Source: Paracoccus solventivorans (GTDB lineage Bacteria; Pseudomonadota; Alphaproteobacteria; Rhodobacterales; Rhodobacteraceae). From it: DNA of 64,000 nt. This document shows, piece by piece, positions 16,304 to 24,673 of the stretch. The stretch covers positions 62,001 through 126,000 of the forward strand of contig NZ_FRCK01000009.1 in assembly GCF_900142875.1 (NCBI RefSeq), written 5' to 3'. Within the stretch, counting starts at the first letter, position 1; the number at the start of each line of letters is the position of its first letter. The translations under genes and the position numbers were made by a program. The notes below the pieces were generated by a model that was given only the letters and a program-made list of their open reading frames with translations, was not told where the DNA came from and made no database searches.

Positions 16304-17319
16304 ACGATGCCCCCGCTTTGCGGCACGCGGCGCCAGGGCGCGGAACGCGACATGTGGCGCGCCAGGTAGTCCAGCCCGAAGATATCCCCGAATTCGCCAA
16401 AGCCCACGCGGTCGTTCCACGTGTAGCGCATGGTGGTCTGGTAGCAGACATGGCAAGGGTTGAAGGAATGCCACGGATGCCCGCCGACCGCGGTGCCCAG
16501 GAACTCGAAGCTCTTGCCGCGGATGTCGGTGACGGTGATGCGGTTGCCGATCGGCTGCATGTGGACGCGGTTGGCCTGCACCTCGGCGCTGGTCACGCCG
16601 TAGACCTCGCCGTTCTCGACGACAAAGCCGAACTGCACCGGGTCATACAGGACCGTGCCTTTTTCGATCCGCATCGGCACGGCCAGGTGGATGGCCAGAT
16701 CCTCGCCGAAATTGATCGAGATCCAGGACACGGCACGGGTGCCCAGCTCTTTCCGGGGACCCCAGGAATGGTCCATGCCCTCGTAGCAGTCGACCTTGTA
16801 GGTTTCCCCGTAAAGCGTGAGGGAGCCGGTGATATGGCCCTTGCATTCGAAATGGCCGTTCGCCCATTCCTTGCCGATGCGGGCATCTTCGGCACCGCTG
16901 GGCCGCTGGGTCAGCAGCGGGTTTTCCGCCGGATCACGCGGGTCGAAGGGATGGTGCAGGCCGCGGAAGCTGAGGTCGAAGCTGCAGGCGCCCAGTTGGT
17001 TCTCATAGCGCAGGTCGTAGTTCTGCGGACCCCCCAGCGCCTTGAGTGACAGGCCGTTGTCCAGCGTGAAGTCGGAAAACTTCTCGGGGCATTTCAGGTG
17101 CATCTGCGGATCGGTGAAGTCGATCTCATAGGTGTGCACGCAGAGGCCGCGGCTAACGATCACCGATGACAGGCATATTCCCAGGTTCGGCCGGGCCAGC
17201 ACATAGCAATTGCCGAAGATGCCTTCCTCGGGAACGGCAAACGGCAGGAAGATGGTTTCCGTCCAGCTCAAGTCCGAAGGATCGTGCGGATGGAAATCTG
17301 CGTCTTCAGGGGTAATCAT
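16300..17319 (-). CDS. DUF7064/DUF7065-like protein (lipocalin-like, unknown function)
   Basis: This 339-residue soluble protein is rich in Trp, His and Gly and predicted mostly beta. It carries the motif GMDHSWGPRKE (about residues 177-187), also seen in a second protein here (38685-39656, GHRDHSWGLREW). The family resembles CrtC/AttH-type two-barrel lipocalin-like proteins, some of which act as hydratases or cyclases on hydrophobic substrates. It has no signal peptide. Its position in an operon with a kinase-like protein and an ABC importer implies a role with the imported compound. Confidence 0.6.
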   Translation of the reverse strand: MITPEDADFHPHDPSDLSWTETIFLPFAVPEEGIFGNCYVLARPNLGICLSSVIVSRGLCVHTYEIDFTDPQMHLKCPEKFSDFTLDNGLSLKALGGPQNYDLRYENQLGACSFDLSFRGLHHPFDPRDPAENPLLTQRPSGAEDARIGKEWANGHFECKGHITGSLTLYGETYKVDCYEGMDHSWGPRKELGTRAVSWISINFGEDLAIHLAVPMRIEKGTVLYDPVQFGFVVENGEVYGVTSAEVQANRVHMQPIGNRITVTDIRGKSFEFLGTAVGGHPWHSFNPCHVCYQTTMRYTWNDRVGFGEFGDIFGLDYLARHMSRSAPWRRVPQSGGIV

Positions 17320-17389
17320 CGTTTCTGCTCCTGACGGGTCGGGATGGCGGATCGGGCGGGGCTCGATCCGACGGGTTGCAAGGCGCGCC

Positions 17390-18607
17390 TCAGCCGGCCA
17401 GCGCGCATTTCTCGGGCTCGGGCGGGCCGAATGCCTGTTCGCCGGGAATGGTCTTCAGCACCTTGACGTAGTCCCAGGGCTTCGTGCTTTCCTCGGGGGT
17501 CTTCACCTGCATCACATACATGTCGTGGATGGCGCGGCCGTCGGGGCGAATCGTGACCTGTCCGAACAGAGGGTCGTCGATCGGCTGCGATTTCATGTCG
17601 GCGACGATGGTCCCGGCTTGGGCCGAGCCGGTCGCCAGCGCGGATTCGAGATAGTGGTAGACCGCGGAATAGACGCCGGCCTGTCCCTCGGACGGCATTC
17701 CTCCGTTATGGGCGGCAGCGAAGCGTTCGGAAAAGGCGCGGGTCTGGTCGTTCGTGTCCCAGTAGAAGGCGGTGGTGTAGATCAGCCCCTTGGCCGCCTC
17801 GAGCCCCAGCCCGTGCACATCGTTGATGAAGATGGCCAGCGTCGCCAGCCGCTGCCCCTCTTCCACCAGCCCGAACTCGTTGGACTGCTTGATCATGTTC
17901 ATCAGGTCGGTGCCCGCGGTGCCGAAAGCCACCACATCCGCGCCGGACGATTGCGCCTGCAGAAGGAAGGACGAATAGTCGACCAGACCAAGCGGCGGCA
18001 GCGCGTGCCCCTTGACCTCGCCCCCGGCCTCCAGCACGAATTTGGTGGCCACCGCCTCCAGCCCCTTGCCGCCGGCATAGTCCGAGGTGACGAAGAACCA
18101 GCTTTTCCCGCCGGTTTCCACCGTCGCCTGTGCGGTGTTGCGGGCCAGCGAATACAGGTCGAAGGTCCAGTGCACGGTGTTCGGCGTGCAGGCGTCGCGG
18201 GTCAGCGCGTCATGCCCGCCGCCGGAGACCAGCAGCGCGGCGTCGCTGTCCTTGACCAGCGCCGCAACCGCCAGCGCGGCGGCGGAGTTCGGCACGTCCA
18301 CGATCGCATTCACGCCGTCCCTGATCCAGTCCCGGGCGATCGCCGATGCGACGTCGGCCTTGTTCTGGTGATCGGCCGACAACACTTCGATGTCGAAATC
18401 CGCCTCGGGATGCGCCTTGCGGAAATCCTCGACCGCAAGCTTTGCGGCCACGACCGATCCCGGCCCGCTCCAGGCGGAAAAGCCGCTGGCCATGTCGTTC
18501 AGGACCCCCAGCCGCAGCCTGGTGATATCGGCGGAGGCCGTGCCTGCGGTCAGGATGAACGCCAGCGCGGAGACCGCCAGAAGTCGTCCACGAGTGATAG
18601 GTGCCAT
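17390..18607 (-). CDS. Branched-chain-type ABC transporter periplasmic binding protein (system 1)
   Basis: This 405-residue type I periplasmic binding protein has a signal peptide (residues 1-26, cleavage near TASA-D). Characteristic blocks are LRLGVLNDMASGFSAWSGPG, the sensor-like GKSWFFVTSDYAGGKGLEAV, and GVYSAVYHYLESAL. It is the first gene of a minus-strand operon (17390-18607 down to 11156) that continues into the DUF7064-like, kinase, unknown and LivGFHM genes. A GGGGAGG ribosome site supports the ATG at 18607. HAAT proteins of this subtype often bind aromatic or other carboxylic acids. Confidence 0.88.
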   Translation of the reverse strand: MAPITRGRLLAVSALAFILTAGTASADITRLRLGVLNDMASGFSAWSGPGSVVAAKLAVEDFRKAHPEADFDIEVLSADHQNKADVASAIARDWIRDGVNAIVDVPNSAAALAVAALVKDSDAALLVSGGGHDALTRDACTPNTVHWTFDLYSLARNTAQATVETGGKSWFFVTSDYAGGKGLEAVATKFVLEAGGEVKGHALPPLGLVDYSSFLLQAQSSGADVVAFGTAGTDLMNMIKQSNEFGLVEEGQRLATLAIFINDVHGLGLEAAKGLIYTTAFYWDTNDQTRAFSERFAAAHNGGMPSEGQAGVYSAVYHYLESALATGSAQAGTIVADMKSQPIDDPLFGQVTIRPDGRAIHDMYVMQVKTPEESTKPWDYVKVLKTIPGEQAFGPPEPEKCALAG

Positions 18608-19241
18608 TGTCGCATATCCTCCCCGATATGTATGGCGTTGTGATGATGCCCCAGCCGTCGCAGAAGCCATCACTGGCCTCCGGCGCGTGCCGAAACCTTC
18701 CTGTTCACTGTAGTTTCCCGCCTTCCGGTGGTGCTTCCTCCTGCAGCCGGAAGGACGGGCGACATTGATACGCTAGGATAAGGTAATTTCGCTGTCAAAT
18801 GATTTGTTGGAACATAATAAGCGATGTGGAGGGGGTGAGTACGTGGCCGAAAACGCTGCCGGATGCTCTGAAATATATAATATACTCAGTAATTTATGTG
18901 AATTTTCCGCGCCGGATTGTCATGGGGCGATGATGGTCGGCCGCGGCGCATAATCCTTCTGCGGCCTGACGTTGGCCGAGTCGCTTTCACCTTCCCCGAC
19001 GCGATCCCGTTGCCATGGACGGGGGCGACTCGGCCGTAGAGGTCGCACCGCGGCGACGCCGCCACGCGGCATCCCGCCCAGTCGTAGTTGCGCCCTGCGC
19101 CGATCGGCTTTCGCGGTCGCAGGTCCGGCGGCAGAAGCAATCGCATGATTGCTTTATGCCGTGGACGTCGACCCGCATGGCCTCGCCTTGCGCTGGACTT
19201 TCACCCGGGCCCGTGGTTCTTCTGCGGGAAGCTGCTTCGGG
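18608..19241 (+). other. Intergenic region between divergent binding-protein operon and TetR gene
   Basis: This 634-bp gap contains no convincing gene; short frames on the minus strand at 18886-19178 have no recognisable product. It holds an operator-like site at 18769-18786 and an AT-rich patch (18867-18900, with AATATATAATATACT) that could carry the promoter of either neighbour. The 18.9-19.2 kb stretch is coding-like in base composition and may be a decayed gene, but I could not identify a parent family. Confidence 0.5.
18769..18786 (-). promoter_or_regulatory. Candidate operator upstream of transport system 1
   Basis: TACGCTAGGATAAGGTAA matches the site at 28842-28859 in 16 of 18 bases. 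It is a member of the TAYGC-TW-GCRTA set repeated through this region and sits 162 bp before the binding-protein start. Confidence 0.55.
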
Positions 19242-19967
19242 ATGCGTGGATTGAGCTCGAAAACATCATCCAGATCGGGCCCCCGGCGTCTTTCCAAGGA
19301 TGACAGGATTGCGCTGATCCTTCGGACCGCGCGCGAATTGATTCGCGAAAAGGGTTTCGAGAATTTCCTGCCGCTGGAGGTCGCGCAGCGCAGCGGCGTT
19401 TCCGAAGGCATGGTCTATAAATATTTCAAGAGCAAGCGCGAGCTGATGGAGCGCGTGGCCGAAGGCTGGTTCGAGGAATTCCTCAGCGAGGCCCCGGTCC
19501 CGGACCAGGACCAGCCGCTGCGCGACCAGCTGTTCCAGGTGATCTGGAGCTCGCTGATGTCGATCAAGAGAGAGCCGGCGCTGACGCGTTTCGTGCTGAT
19601 GGAACTGCGGGCGGACCCGAATTATCGCAATCTCCCCACCTATCGGCAAAGCCGGCGTTTCGCGGAATCGGTGGTCAGCGTCATCGACCTTGGCATCCAG
19701 CGGGGGCTGATCCGGGCCGATCTGAACCGCAAGCTTGCGCGCGACATGATCTTTGGCGCGATCGAACACGCCACCTGGGCATTCCTGCGCGGCGAGGATG
19801 AGGAATTTTCCGTCGAGGTCACCGCCCGCGGCATCACGGACATGATCCTCGACGGCATCAGCACGCAAAAGCCGCTGACGACCGAAATGATCGAGCGGCT
19901 CGAGCATATGGCAGGCCAGCTTGCCAATGAATTGCACAATGCACGGATGACGCCTCCCGCGGGTTAG
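19242..19967 (+). CDS. TetR-family transcriptional regulator
   Basis: This 241-residue protein has an N-terminal TetR helix-turn-helix (about residues 20-75: LEVAQRSGVSEGMVYKYFKSKREL) and a helical ligand domain resembling FadR/YsiA-type regulators (LNRKLARDMIFGAIEHATWAFL). It faces away from transport system 1 and converges with transport system 2. Regulators with this C-terminus commonly sense acyl-CoAs. The ATG at 19242 was chosen because homology begins soon after; an upstream start at 19149 and a TTG at 19251 are possible. Confidence 0.85.
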   Translation: MRGLSSKTSSRSGPRRLSKDDRIALILRTARELIREKGFENFLPLEVAQRSGVSEGMVYKYFKSKRELMERVAEGWFEEFLSEAPVPDQDQPLRDQLFQVIWSSLMSIKREPALTRFVLMELRADPNYRNLPTYRQSRRFAESVVSVIDLGIQRGLIRADLNRKLARDMIFGAIEHATWAFLRGEDEEFSVEVTARGITDMILDGISTQKPLTTEMIERLEHMAGQLANELHNARMTPPAG

Positions 19968-20020
19968 AGGGCTGCAATCCCTCGTTGAGGATTCATGCGG
20001 CCGGATCAGCCGCATGAATC

Positions 20021-20728
20021 TCAGATATGCAGATAGCGGTTCTGGACATCCTTGTTGTCGCGCAGTTCCGCGGCGGTTCCGTGATAGACCACCACGCCCT
20101 TTTCCAGGACATAGCAGCGGTCGCTGAGGTTCAGGACGAAATCCAGATTCTGTTCCGCCATGATGATGGACACGCCGGCATCTCGCAATTCGCGGATCTT
20201 TTCGCCGATCTGGGCGACGATCAGCGGGGCGACCCCTTCCGACGGCTCATCCAGCAGGATCAGTTCCGGGTTGCCCATCAGCGTGCGGGCGATGGTCAGC
20301 ATCTGCTGCTGCCCGCCGCTGAGCAGCCCGCCCGGGCGGTTGCGGAACCGTTCCAGATCGGGGAACAGCGCGAACACCCGGTCCTCGGTCCAGGGCTCCA
20401 GCCCCTCGCGCGGCGGCAGCCGGGCGACGTCGAGGTTTTCCCAGACGGTCAGCGAACCGAAGATGCGCCGTTCCTCGGGGACATAGCCCAGCCCGGCCCG
20501 GGCATTCAGATGCGACGGCCGGCGGGTGATCGGCTGCCCCTTCCACAGGATCTTGCCCGAGGCGGGCGGGGTAATTCCCATGATCGCCCGCATGGTCGTC
20601 GATTTGCCGACACCATTGCGGCCCACCAGCGCCACAAGTTCGCCCGTTTCGATCTTCAGGGAAACATCATGCAGGACCTTGCTGAGGCCGTAGCAGACGT
20701 TGATCGCCTCGACTTGCAAAAGGCTCAT
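20021..20728 (-). CDS. Branched-chain-type ABC transporter ATPase LivF-like (system 2)
   Basis: This 235-residue ATPase has Walker A GRNGVGKST, the signature LLSGGQQQMLTIARTLMG, Walker B LILLDEPSEGVAP, and an H-loop changed to SIIMAEQNLDFVLNLSDR. The Gln in place of His (AEQN) is normal for LivF. The start at 20728 gives a one-base gap to livG; the longer frame to 20854 lacks family similarity. It is the last gene of the operon that starts with an acyl-CoA dehydrogenase at 25822. Confidence 0.9.
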   Translation of the reverse strand: MSLLQVEAINVCYGLSKVLHDVSLKIETGELVALVGRNGVGKSTTMRAIMGITPPASGKILWKGQPITRRPSHLNARAGLGYVPEERRIFGSLTVWENLDVARLPPREGLEPWTEDRVFALFPDLERFRNRPGGLLSGGQQQMLTIARTLMGNPELILLDEPSEGVAPLIVAQIGEKIRELRDAGVSIIMAEQNLDFVLNLSDRCYVLEKGVVVYHGTAAELRDNKDVQNRYLHI

Positions 20729-20729
20729 C

Positions 20730-21470
20730 TCATTCCCTTCCCAGGTAGATGCGCTGCACATCGTCATTCGCGCGGACCTCGTGCGGCAGACCGGTGGCGA
20801 TGATCTCTCCGTGATGCAGGACGGAAATCGTGCTGGCGATCTCGAACACCACATTCATGTCGTGTTCGGTGAACAGCAGCGTGATTCCGCGCTGCTGCAC
20901 GATATCGCGGATCAGCGCGATGCTGGACAGGGTTTCGGCGATCGACATGCCGGCGGTGGGTTCGTCCAGCAGCAGGATTTTCGGTTCCGCCGCCAGCGCC
21001 ACGGCCAATTCCAGCTGTTTCTGCTTGCCATGGGCCAATTCGCCCGCCCGCCGGCCGGAATCGCCGCCCAGCCGGACCTGTTCCAGCAATTGCATGATCT
21101 CGTCCCCAAACAGCCCGGCGGCGGCGTGGAACGGGTTGAATTGCAGCTTGCGATTGGCAATCAGCGCCACCTGCACGTTTTCAAAGGCGGTCTTGCGGGG
21201 GAACACATTCACCTTTTGAAACGAACGCGCCATGCCGATCCGCACGATCTCATGCGGCTTCATCCGCGACAGGCGCTGCCCCTCCAGGGCGATGCTGCCG
21301 GTCGTCGGCAGGATCAGCCCGGAAATCAGGTTGAACAATGTGGTCTTGCCGGCGCCATTCGGCCCGATGATGGCGTGGCGGGCGCCTTTTTCGACGGAAA
21401 ACGACACGTCGTTGATGGCGATGAAGCCGCCGAACTTCTTGGTTGCGTTGGTAACGTCCAGAAATGCCAT
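20730..21470 (-). CDS. Branched-chain-type ABC transporter ATPase LivG-like (system 2)
   Basis: This 246-residue ATPase has Walker A GPNGAGKTT, a LivG-type signature ELAHGKQKQLELAVALA, Walker B KILLLDEPTAGMS, and the H-loop LLFTEHDMNVVFEIA. The ATG at 21470 starts one base after the livM stop. A TTG five codons upstream is possible but less likely. Confidence 0.9.
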   Translation of the reverse strand: MAFLDVTNATKKFGGFIAINDVSFSVEKGARHAIIGPNGAGKTTLFNLISGLILPTTGSIALEGQRLSRMKPHEIVRIGMARSFQKVNVFPRKTAFENVQVALIANRKLQFNPFHAAAGLFGDEIMQLLEQVRLGGDSGRRAGELAHGKQKQLELAVALAAEPKILLLDEPTAGMSIAETLSSIALIRDIVQQRGITLLFTEHDMNVVFEIASTISVLHHGEIIATGLPHEVRANDDVQRIYLGRE

Positions 21471-21471
21471 G

Positions 21472-22401
21472 TCACTTGCGTCCAAGGCGCGCGTAGAGTT
21501 TGCGGAACAGCTCGATCAGCCCCTCGGGCAGGACCAGCACCACCAGCAGCAGGATCAGCCCCATCACCAGCGGCCAGTATTGCGTGTACTGGTGGATCGT
21601 CACCTCGAGCAGATACAGCAGCGAGGCGCCTAGGATCGGCCCGACGAAACTGTGCACGCCGCCCAGCAGCACGCTGATCACGATATGGCCGGACTGCGTC
21701 CAGAACGCCGATTGCGGGTACATGCCGCGCAGATACATCGCCATCAGGCTGCCGGCGATGGCGGCAAACAGCGCCGCCAGCACAAAGCCGATCAGCTGCA
21801 TCTGCCGGACATTGACGCCAAGGAAGCTGGCCCTGGTCTCGTTCTCGCGGATGGCCACGAAGATCTGGCCCATGGTGGATTTGCTCAGCAGCCACATCAG
21901 CGCGGTCGAGGCGCCGACCACCGCCAGCACGAACCAATAGAAGCTTTGCGGCGAGGCCAGCATCCCGGGCAGGGTGATGCCGACGAAACCGTCGTCGCCG
22001 CCGGTCACGGGCTTCCACTTGATGATGATGCCCCAGACCAGCATCGAGAAGGCCAGCGTCAGCATGGCGAAATAGATCGCCTTCAGCCTCACGCACAGCA
22101 CCCCGATCACCAGCGCAAAGGCGGCGGCCAGCAGCACGGCCATCGGCATCGCCGCGGCCAGCGGCAGCTGCCAGCGGGTCAGGAAGAACGCCGTGGCATA
22201 GCCGCCGATGGCAAAGAACGCGGCATGGCCGAACGAGACCAGCCCGATATGCCCGACCAGGATATTGAGGCTGAGCGCCAGCAGGCTGAAGATCATGACC
22301 TGCACGGCCAGCTCGGTCAGGTAGCGCGACCCCAGGAACGGCACCGCCAGCAGCGCCAGGAACAGGCAGGCCAGGAAGATGAGTTGCGGACGGCTGGTCA
22401 T
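21472..22401 (-). CDS. Branched-chain-type ABC transporter permease LivM-like (system 2)
   Basis: This 309-residue permease shows LNILVGHIGLVSFGHAAFFA (about residues 44-63) and the coupling loop FVAIRENETRASFLGVNVRQ. Eight to nine hydrophobic segments cover the chain. Its start overlaps the livH stop by one base (22401). Confidence 0.88.
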   Translation of the reverse strand: MTSRPQLIFLACLFLALLAVPFLGSRYLTELAVQVMIFSLLALSLNILVGHIGLVSFGHAAFFAIGGYATAFFLTRWQLPLAAAMPMAVLLAAAFALVIGVLCVRLKAIYFAMLTLAFSMLVWGIIIKWKPVTGGDDGFVGITLPGMLASPQSFYWFVLAVVGASTALMWLLSKSTMGQIFVAIRENETRASFLGVNVRQMQLIGFVLAALFAAIAGSLMAMYLRGMYPQSAFWTQSGHIVISVLLGGVHSFVGPILGASLLYLLEVTIHQYTQYWPLVMGLILLLVVLVLPEGLIELFRKLYARLGRK

Positions 22402-23297
22402 CAGTGGCGCTCCTCGTCAGCTTTGCCGAAAAGTCCCCAGGGGCGCACCAGCAGGATGACCACCATCATCACGTAAGAGGCGACGATCACCCATTCCTTG
22501 AGGTAGATCGACCCCATCACGGTCAGGAAGCCCAGGATCAGCGCCCCGACGAAGCTGCCCAGCAGGCTGCCCAGCCCGCCGATGATGACGATGATGAAGG
22601 CGTCGATGATGACCAGCGAGTCCATGCCCGGATCGACCGCCGAGCGCGGCGCGGCCAGCGCGCCGCCCATGGCGGCCAGTGCGGCGCCGGTGACGAACAC
22701 CCCGGAATAGACCAGCTTCACGTCGGTCCCCAGTGCGTTCAGCATCACCCGGTCCTCGCGCGCGGCGCGCAGGATGCGCCCCCAGCGCGTGCGCTCCATG
22801 AAGAACCAGATCGCGACCGCGATGATCGGTCCCATGACGCACAGGAACAGCGCGTATTTGGGATAGGGGCTGATCCCCAGGTTGACCGCGCCGCGCAGGA
22901 AGGGCGGCGCGCCGATGCTGTATTGCCCCGAGCCCCAGATCATCTTCACCAGGTCCTTGATGACCAGCACCAGGGCAAAGGTGAACAGCAGCTGCAGCAT
23001 GTGTTCCTTGTCATACAGCCGGGACAGCAGCCCCCGCTCGACGACAAAGGCCATCGCGCCCATCAGCGCGCCGGCGCCCAGCACCCCCAGCAGGAAGCCG
23101 AGATTGCTGTCGCCCGTCACCCGCAGGATCGACAGCGCGACATAGGCGCCGACCATGTAGAATGCGCCATGCGCGAAATTGACGATGCGCAGCACGCCGA
23201 AAATCAGGGTCAGGCCGGCGGCGATGATGAACAGGTTCATCGCCAGGGAAAGAGAGTTCATCACCTGTATGAACAGGATCATCGGGTTCGCGAACAT
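22401..23297 (-). CDS. Branched-chain-type ABC transporter permease LivH-like (system 2)
   Basis: This 298-residue permease has the LivH hallmark VLRIVNFAHGAFYMVGAYVA and the coupling loop RTRWGRILRAAREDRVMLNA. The C-terminal VILLVRPWGLFGK is typical. The ATG at 23297 has an AAGGTG ribosome site and leaves a 107-bp gap from the binding-protein gene; that gap holds a hairpin. Confidence 0.88.
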   Translation of the reverse strand: MFANPMILFIQVMNSLSLAMNLFIIAAGLTLIFGVLRIVNFAHGAFYMVGAYVALSILRVTGDSNLGFLLGVLGAGALMGAMAFVVERGLLSRLYDKEHMLQLLFTFALVLVIKDLVKMIWGSGQYSIGAPPFLRGAVNLGISPYPKYALFLCVMGPIIAVAIWFFMERTRWGRILRAAREDRVMLNALGTDVKLVYSGVFVTGAALAAMGGALAAPRSAVDPGMDSLVIIDAFIIVIIGGLGSLLGSFVGALILGFLTVMGSIYLKEWVIVASYVMMVVILLVRPWGLFGKADEERH

Positions 23298-23363
23298 GCG
23301 GTTGCACCTTGCGGCCGCGCCGCGCGCCATGCGCATGACGGCCAGCGTTGCTGGGAAGGAACA

Positions 23364-23385
23364 GCGCGCCGCAGCGGCGGCGCGC
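23364..23385 (-). terminator. Attenuator-like hairpin between binding protein and LivH (system 2)
   Basis: A perfect 9-bp GC stem (23364-23372 with 23377-23385, four-base loop) lies between the binding-protein stop and livH. No T-run is present. Such hairpins often reduce permease expression relative to the abundant binding protein by partial termination or by protecting the upstream mRNA. Confidence 0.45.
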
Positions 23386-23404
23386 CAGGATCGCGGCGCG
23401 GGCG

Positions 23405-24568
23405 CTATCGTACCAGGCGCAGATCGGTCATGCGCGCGACGTCCGAGCCTTCCTGCGGTTCGAAGCGGCCGTAGAACTCGGGCGAGTTGGCGCGGTTCGT
23501 TTCCGGGTCGATGGTGATCTCGCCCAGCGGGGTCTGGATGGTCAGCCCGTCCAGCGCGGCCGCCACCGCCGTCGGCTCGGTGGTGCCGGCAGCCTCGATC
23601 GCGGCGGTAAGGAACTTGACGGCGTTATAGCCGGTGATCGGCCACATGTCGGTTTCCTTGCGGCCCTGATGGGCGGCCAGCGCCTGCTGATAGGCGGCGT
23701 GAGAGTCCTCGCCCTCGTAATACCAGACATCGGCGGCCGAGGCCCACAGCCCGCCGGGAAGCTCGGCCCCCAGCGCGGCGGCCACGGCGTGGTCGCCGGT
23801 GTTCGAGCCCCACAGCACCTTCTTGGACTCGAACAGTCCAAAGGGGGTGGCCTGCTTGACGAAGGCGATGAAGCTGCCGCCGTACTGGGTGCCGACGATG
23901 GTGTCGCAGTCCGAGGACAGCAGCTGCGTGATTGTCGCGCTGAAATCGGTGGCGTTCATCGGGACCAGGAACTCCCCGGCCTCGGTGATGTCGCCCATGT
24001 TGGCGCGGATCGCGGCGAACCAGTCATGCGTATAGGCATAGTCGAAGCCGGTGAAGCAGATGCTTTCCGTGCCCATGCCGCGCAGCACCTCAACCGTGCG
24101 CACGCCGTCCACATCGGTGGTGGGGGCCAGCTGGAAGATATAGTCGTGCAGGTTGTCGCCGGCGGTCAGCGCCTCGGTCTTGGCCGAGGGCGAGATGTTC
24201 ACCACCTTTTCCTCGCGCGCGATCTGCGAGTTGGCCAGTGAGGTCGCCGAGGTCGCCGGGCCGATGAAATGCTGCACCCCCTCGAGCGTGATGAGCTCGC
24301 GCATGGCGGCGGTCGACACGTCCGGGCGCAGCTGCTCGTCGCGCAGCAGCACCTGCAGCGGGCGGCCAAGGACGCCGCCCGCCTCGTTGACCTGTTTCAC
24401 CGCCAGATCGACGCCGGCATAGATGCCCTCGCCGACATAGGCGCCGCCGCCCGACATGGGCAGGATGACGCCCACCTTGATCGGCCCGTCCTGGGCCATC
24501 GCCGCCGTGGCCAGGACCGCGGTCCCAAGCGCCAGGGCGCAGGATTTCATCGCTTTTCTGTAGGTCAT
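23405..24568 (-). CDS. Branched-chain-type ABC transporter periplasmic binding protein (system 2)
   Basis: This 387-residue type I periplasmic binding protein has a signal peptide (residues 1-25, cleavage near AMA-QD). Family blocks are IKVGVILPMSGGGAYVG, KQVNEAGGVLGRPLQVLLRD, the ligand-pocket ISPSAKTEALT, and FDYAYTHDWFAAIR. It follows an acyl-CoA dehydrogenase gene in the same operon and precedes its own LivHMGF. Coupling an importer with a dehydrogenase suggests that the substrate becomes a CoA thioester soon after entry. Confidence 0.88.
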   Translation of the reverse strand: MTYRKAMKSCALALGTAVLATAAMAQDGPIKVGVILPMSGGGAYVGEGIYAGVDLAVKQVNEAGGVLGRPLQVLLRDEQLRPDVSTAAMRELITLEGVQHFIGPATSATSLANSQIAREEKVVNISPSAKTEALTAGDNLHDYIFQLAPTTDVDGVRTVEVLRGMGTESICFTGFDYAYTHDWFAAIRANMGDITEAGEFLVPMNATDFSATITQLLSSDCDTIVGTQYGGSFIAFVKQATPFGLFESKKVLWGSNTGDHAVAAALGAELPGGLWASAADVWYYEGEDSHAAYQQALAAHQGRKETDMWPITGYNAVKFLTAAIEAAGTTEPTAVAAALDGLTIQTPLGEITIDPETNRANSPEFYGRFEPQEGSDVARMTDLRLVR

Positions 24569-24673
24569 TGTCCGTCAACCTCCCATTGACGTTTCAGTTG
24601 ATCCGACGCGTGCGCCCTTGTGTCGTTCGCGCCGCGTCGGCCTCCTCCTCCTCCGCCGTCGCGCCGGGGGCGC

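Noticed and set aside
18886..19178. Small minus-strand genes of 60-86 codons
   Set aside because: No ribosome site, no recognised domain and poor codon pattern; treated as non-coding or decayed.
11156..24568. Transport systems 1 and 2 as a recent tandem duplication
   Set aside because: The corresponding proteins share family motifs but differ through most of their length and have different gene orders, so they are old paralogues.
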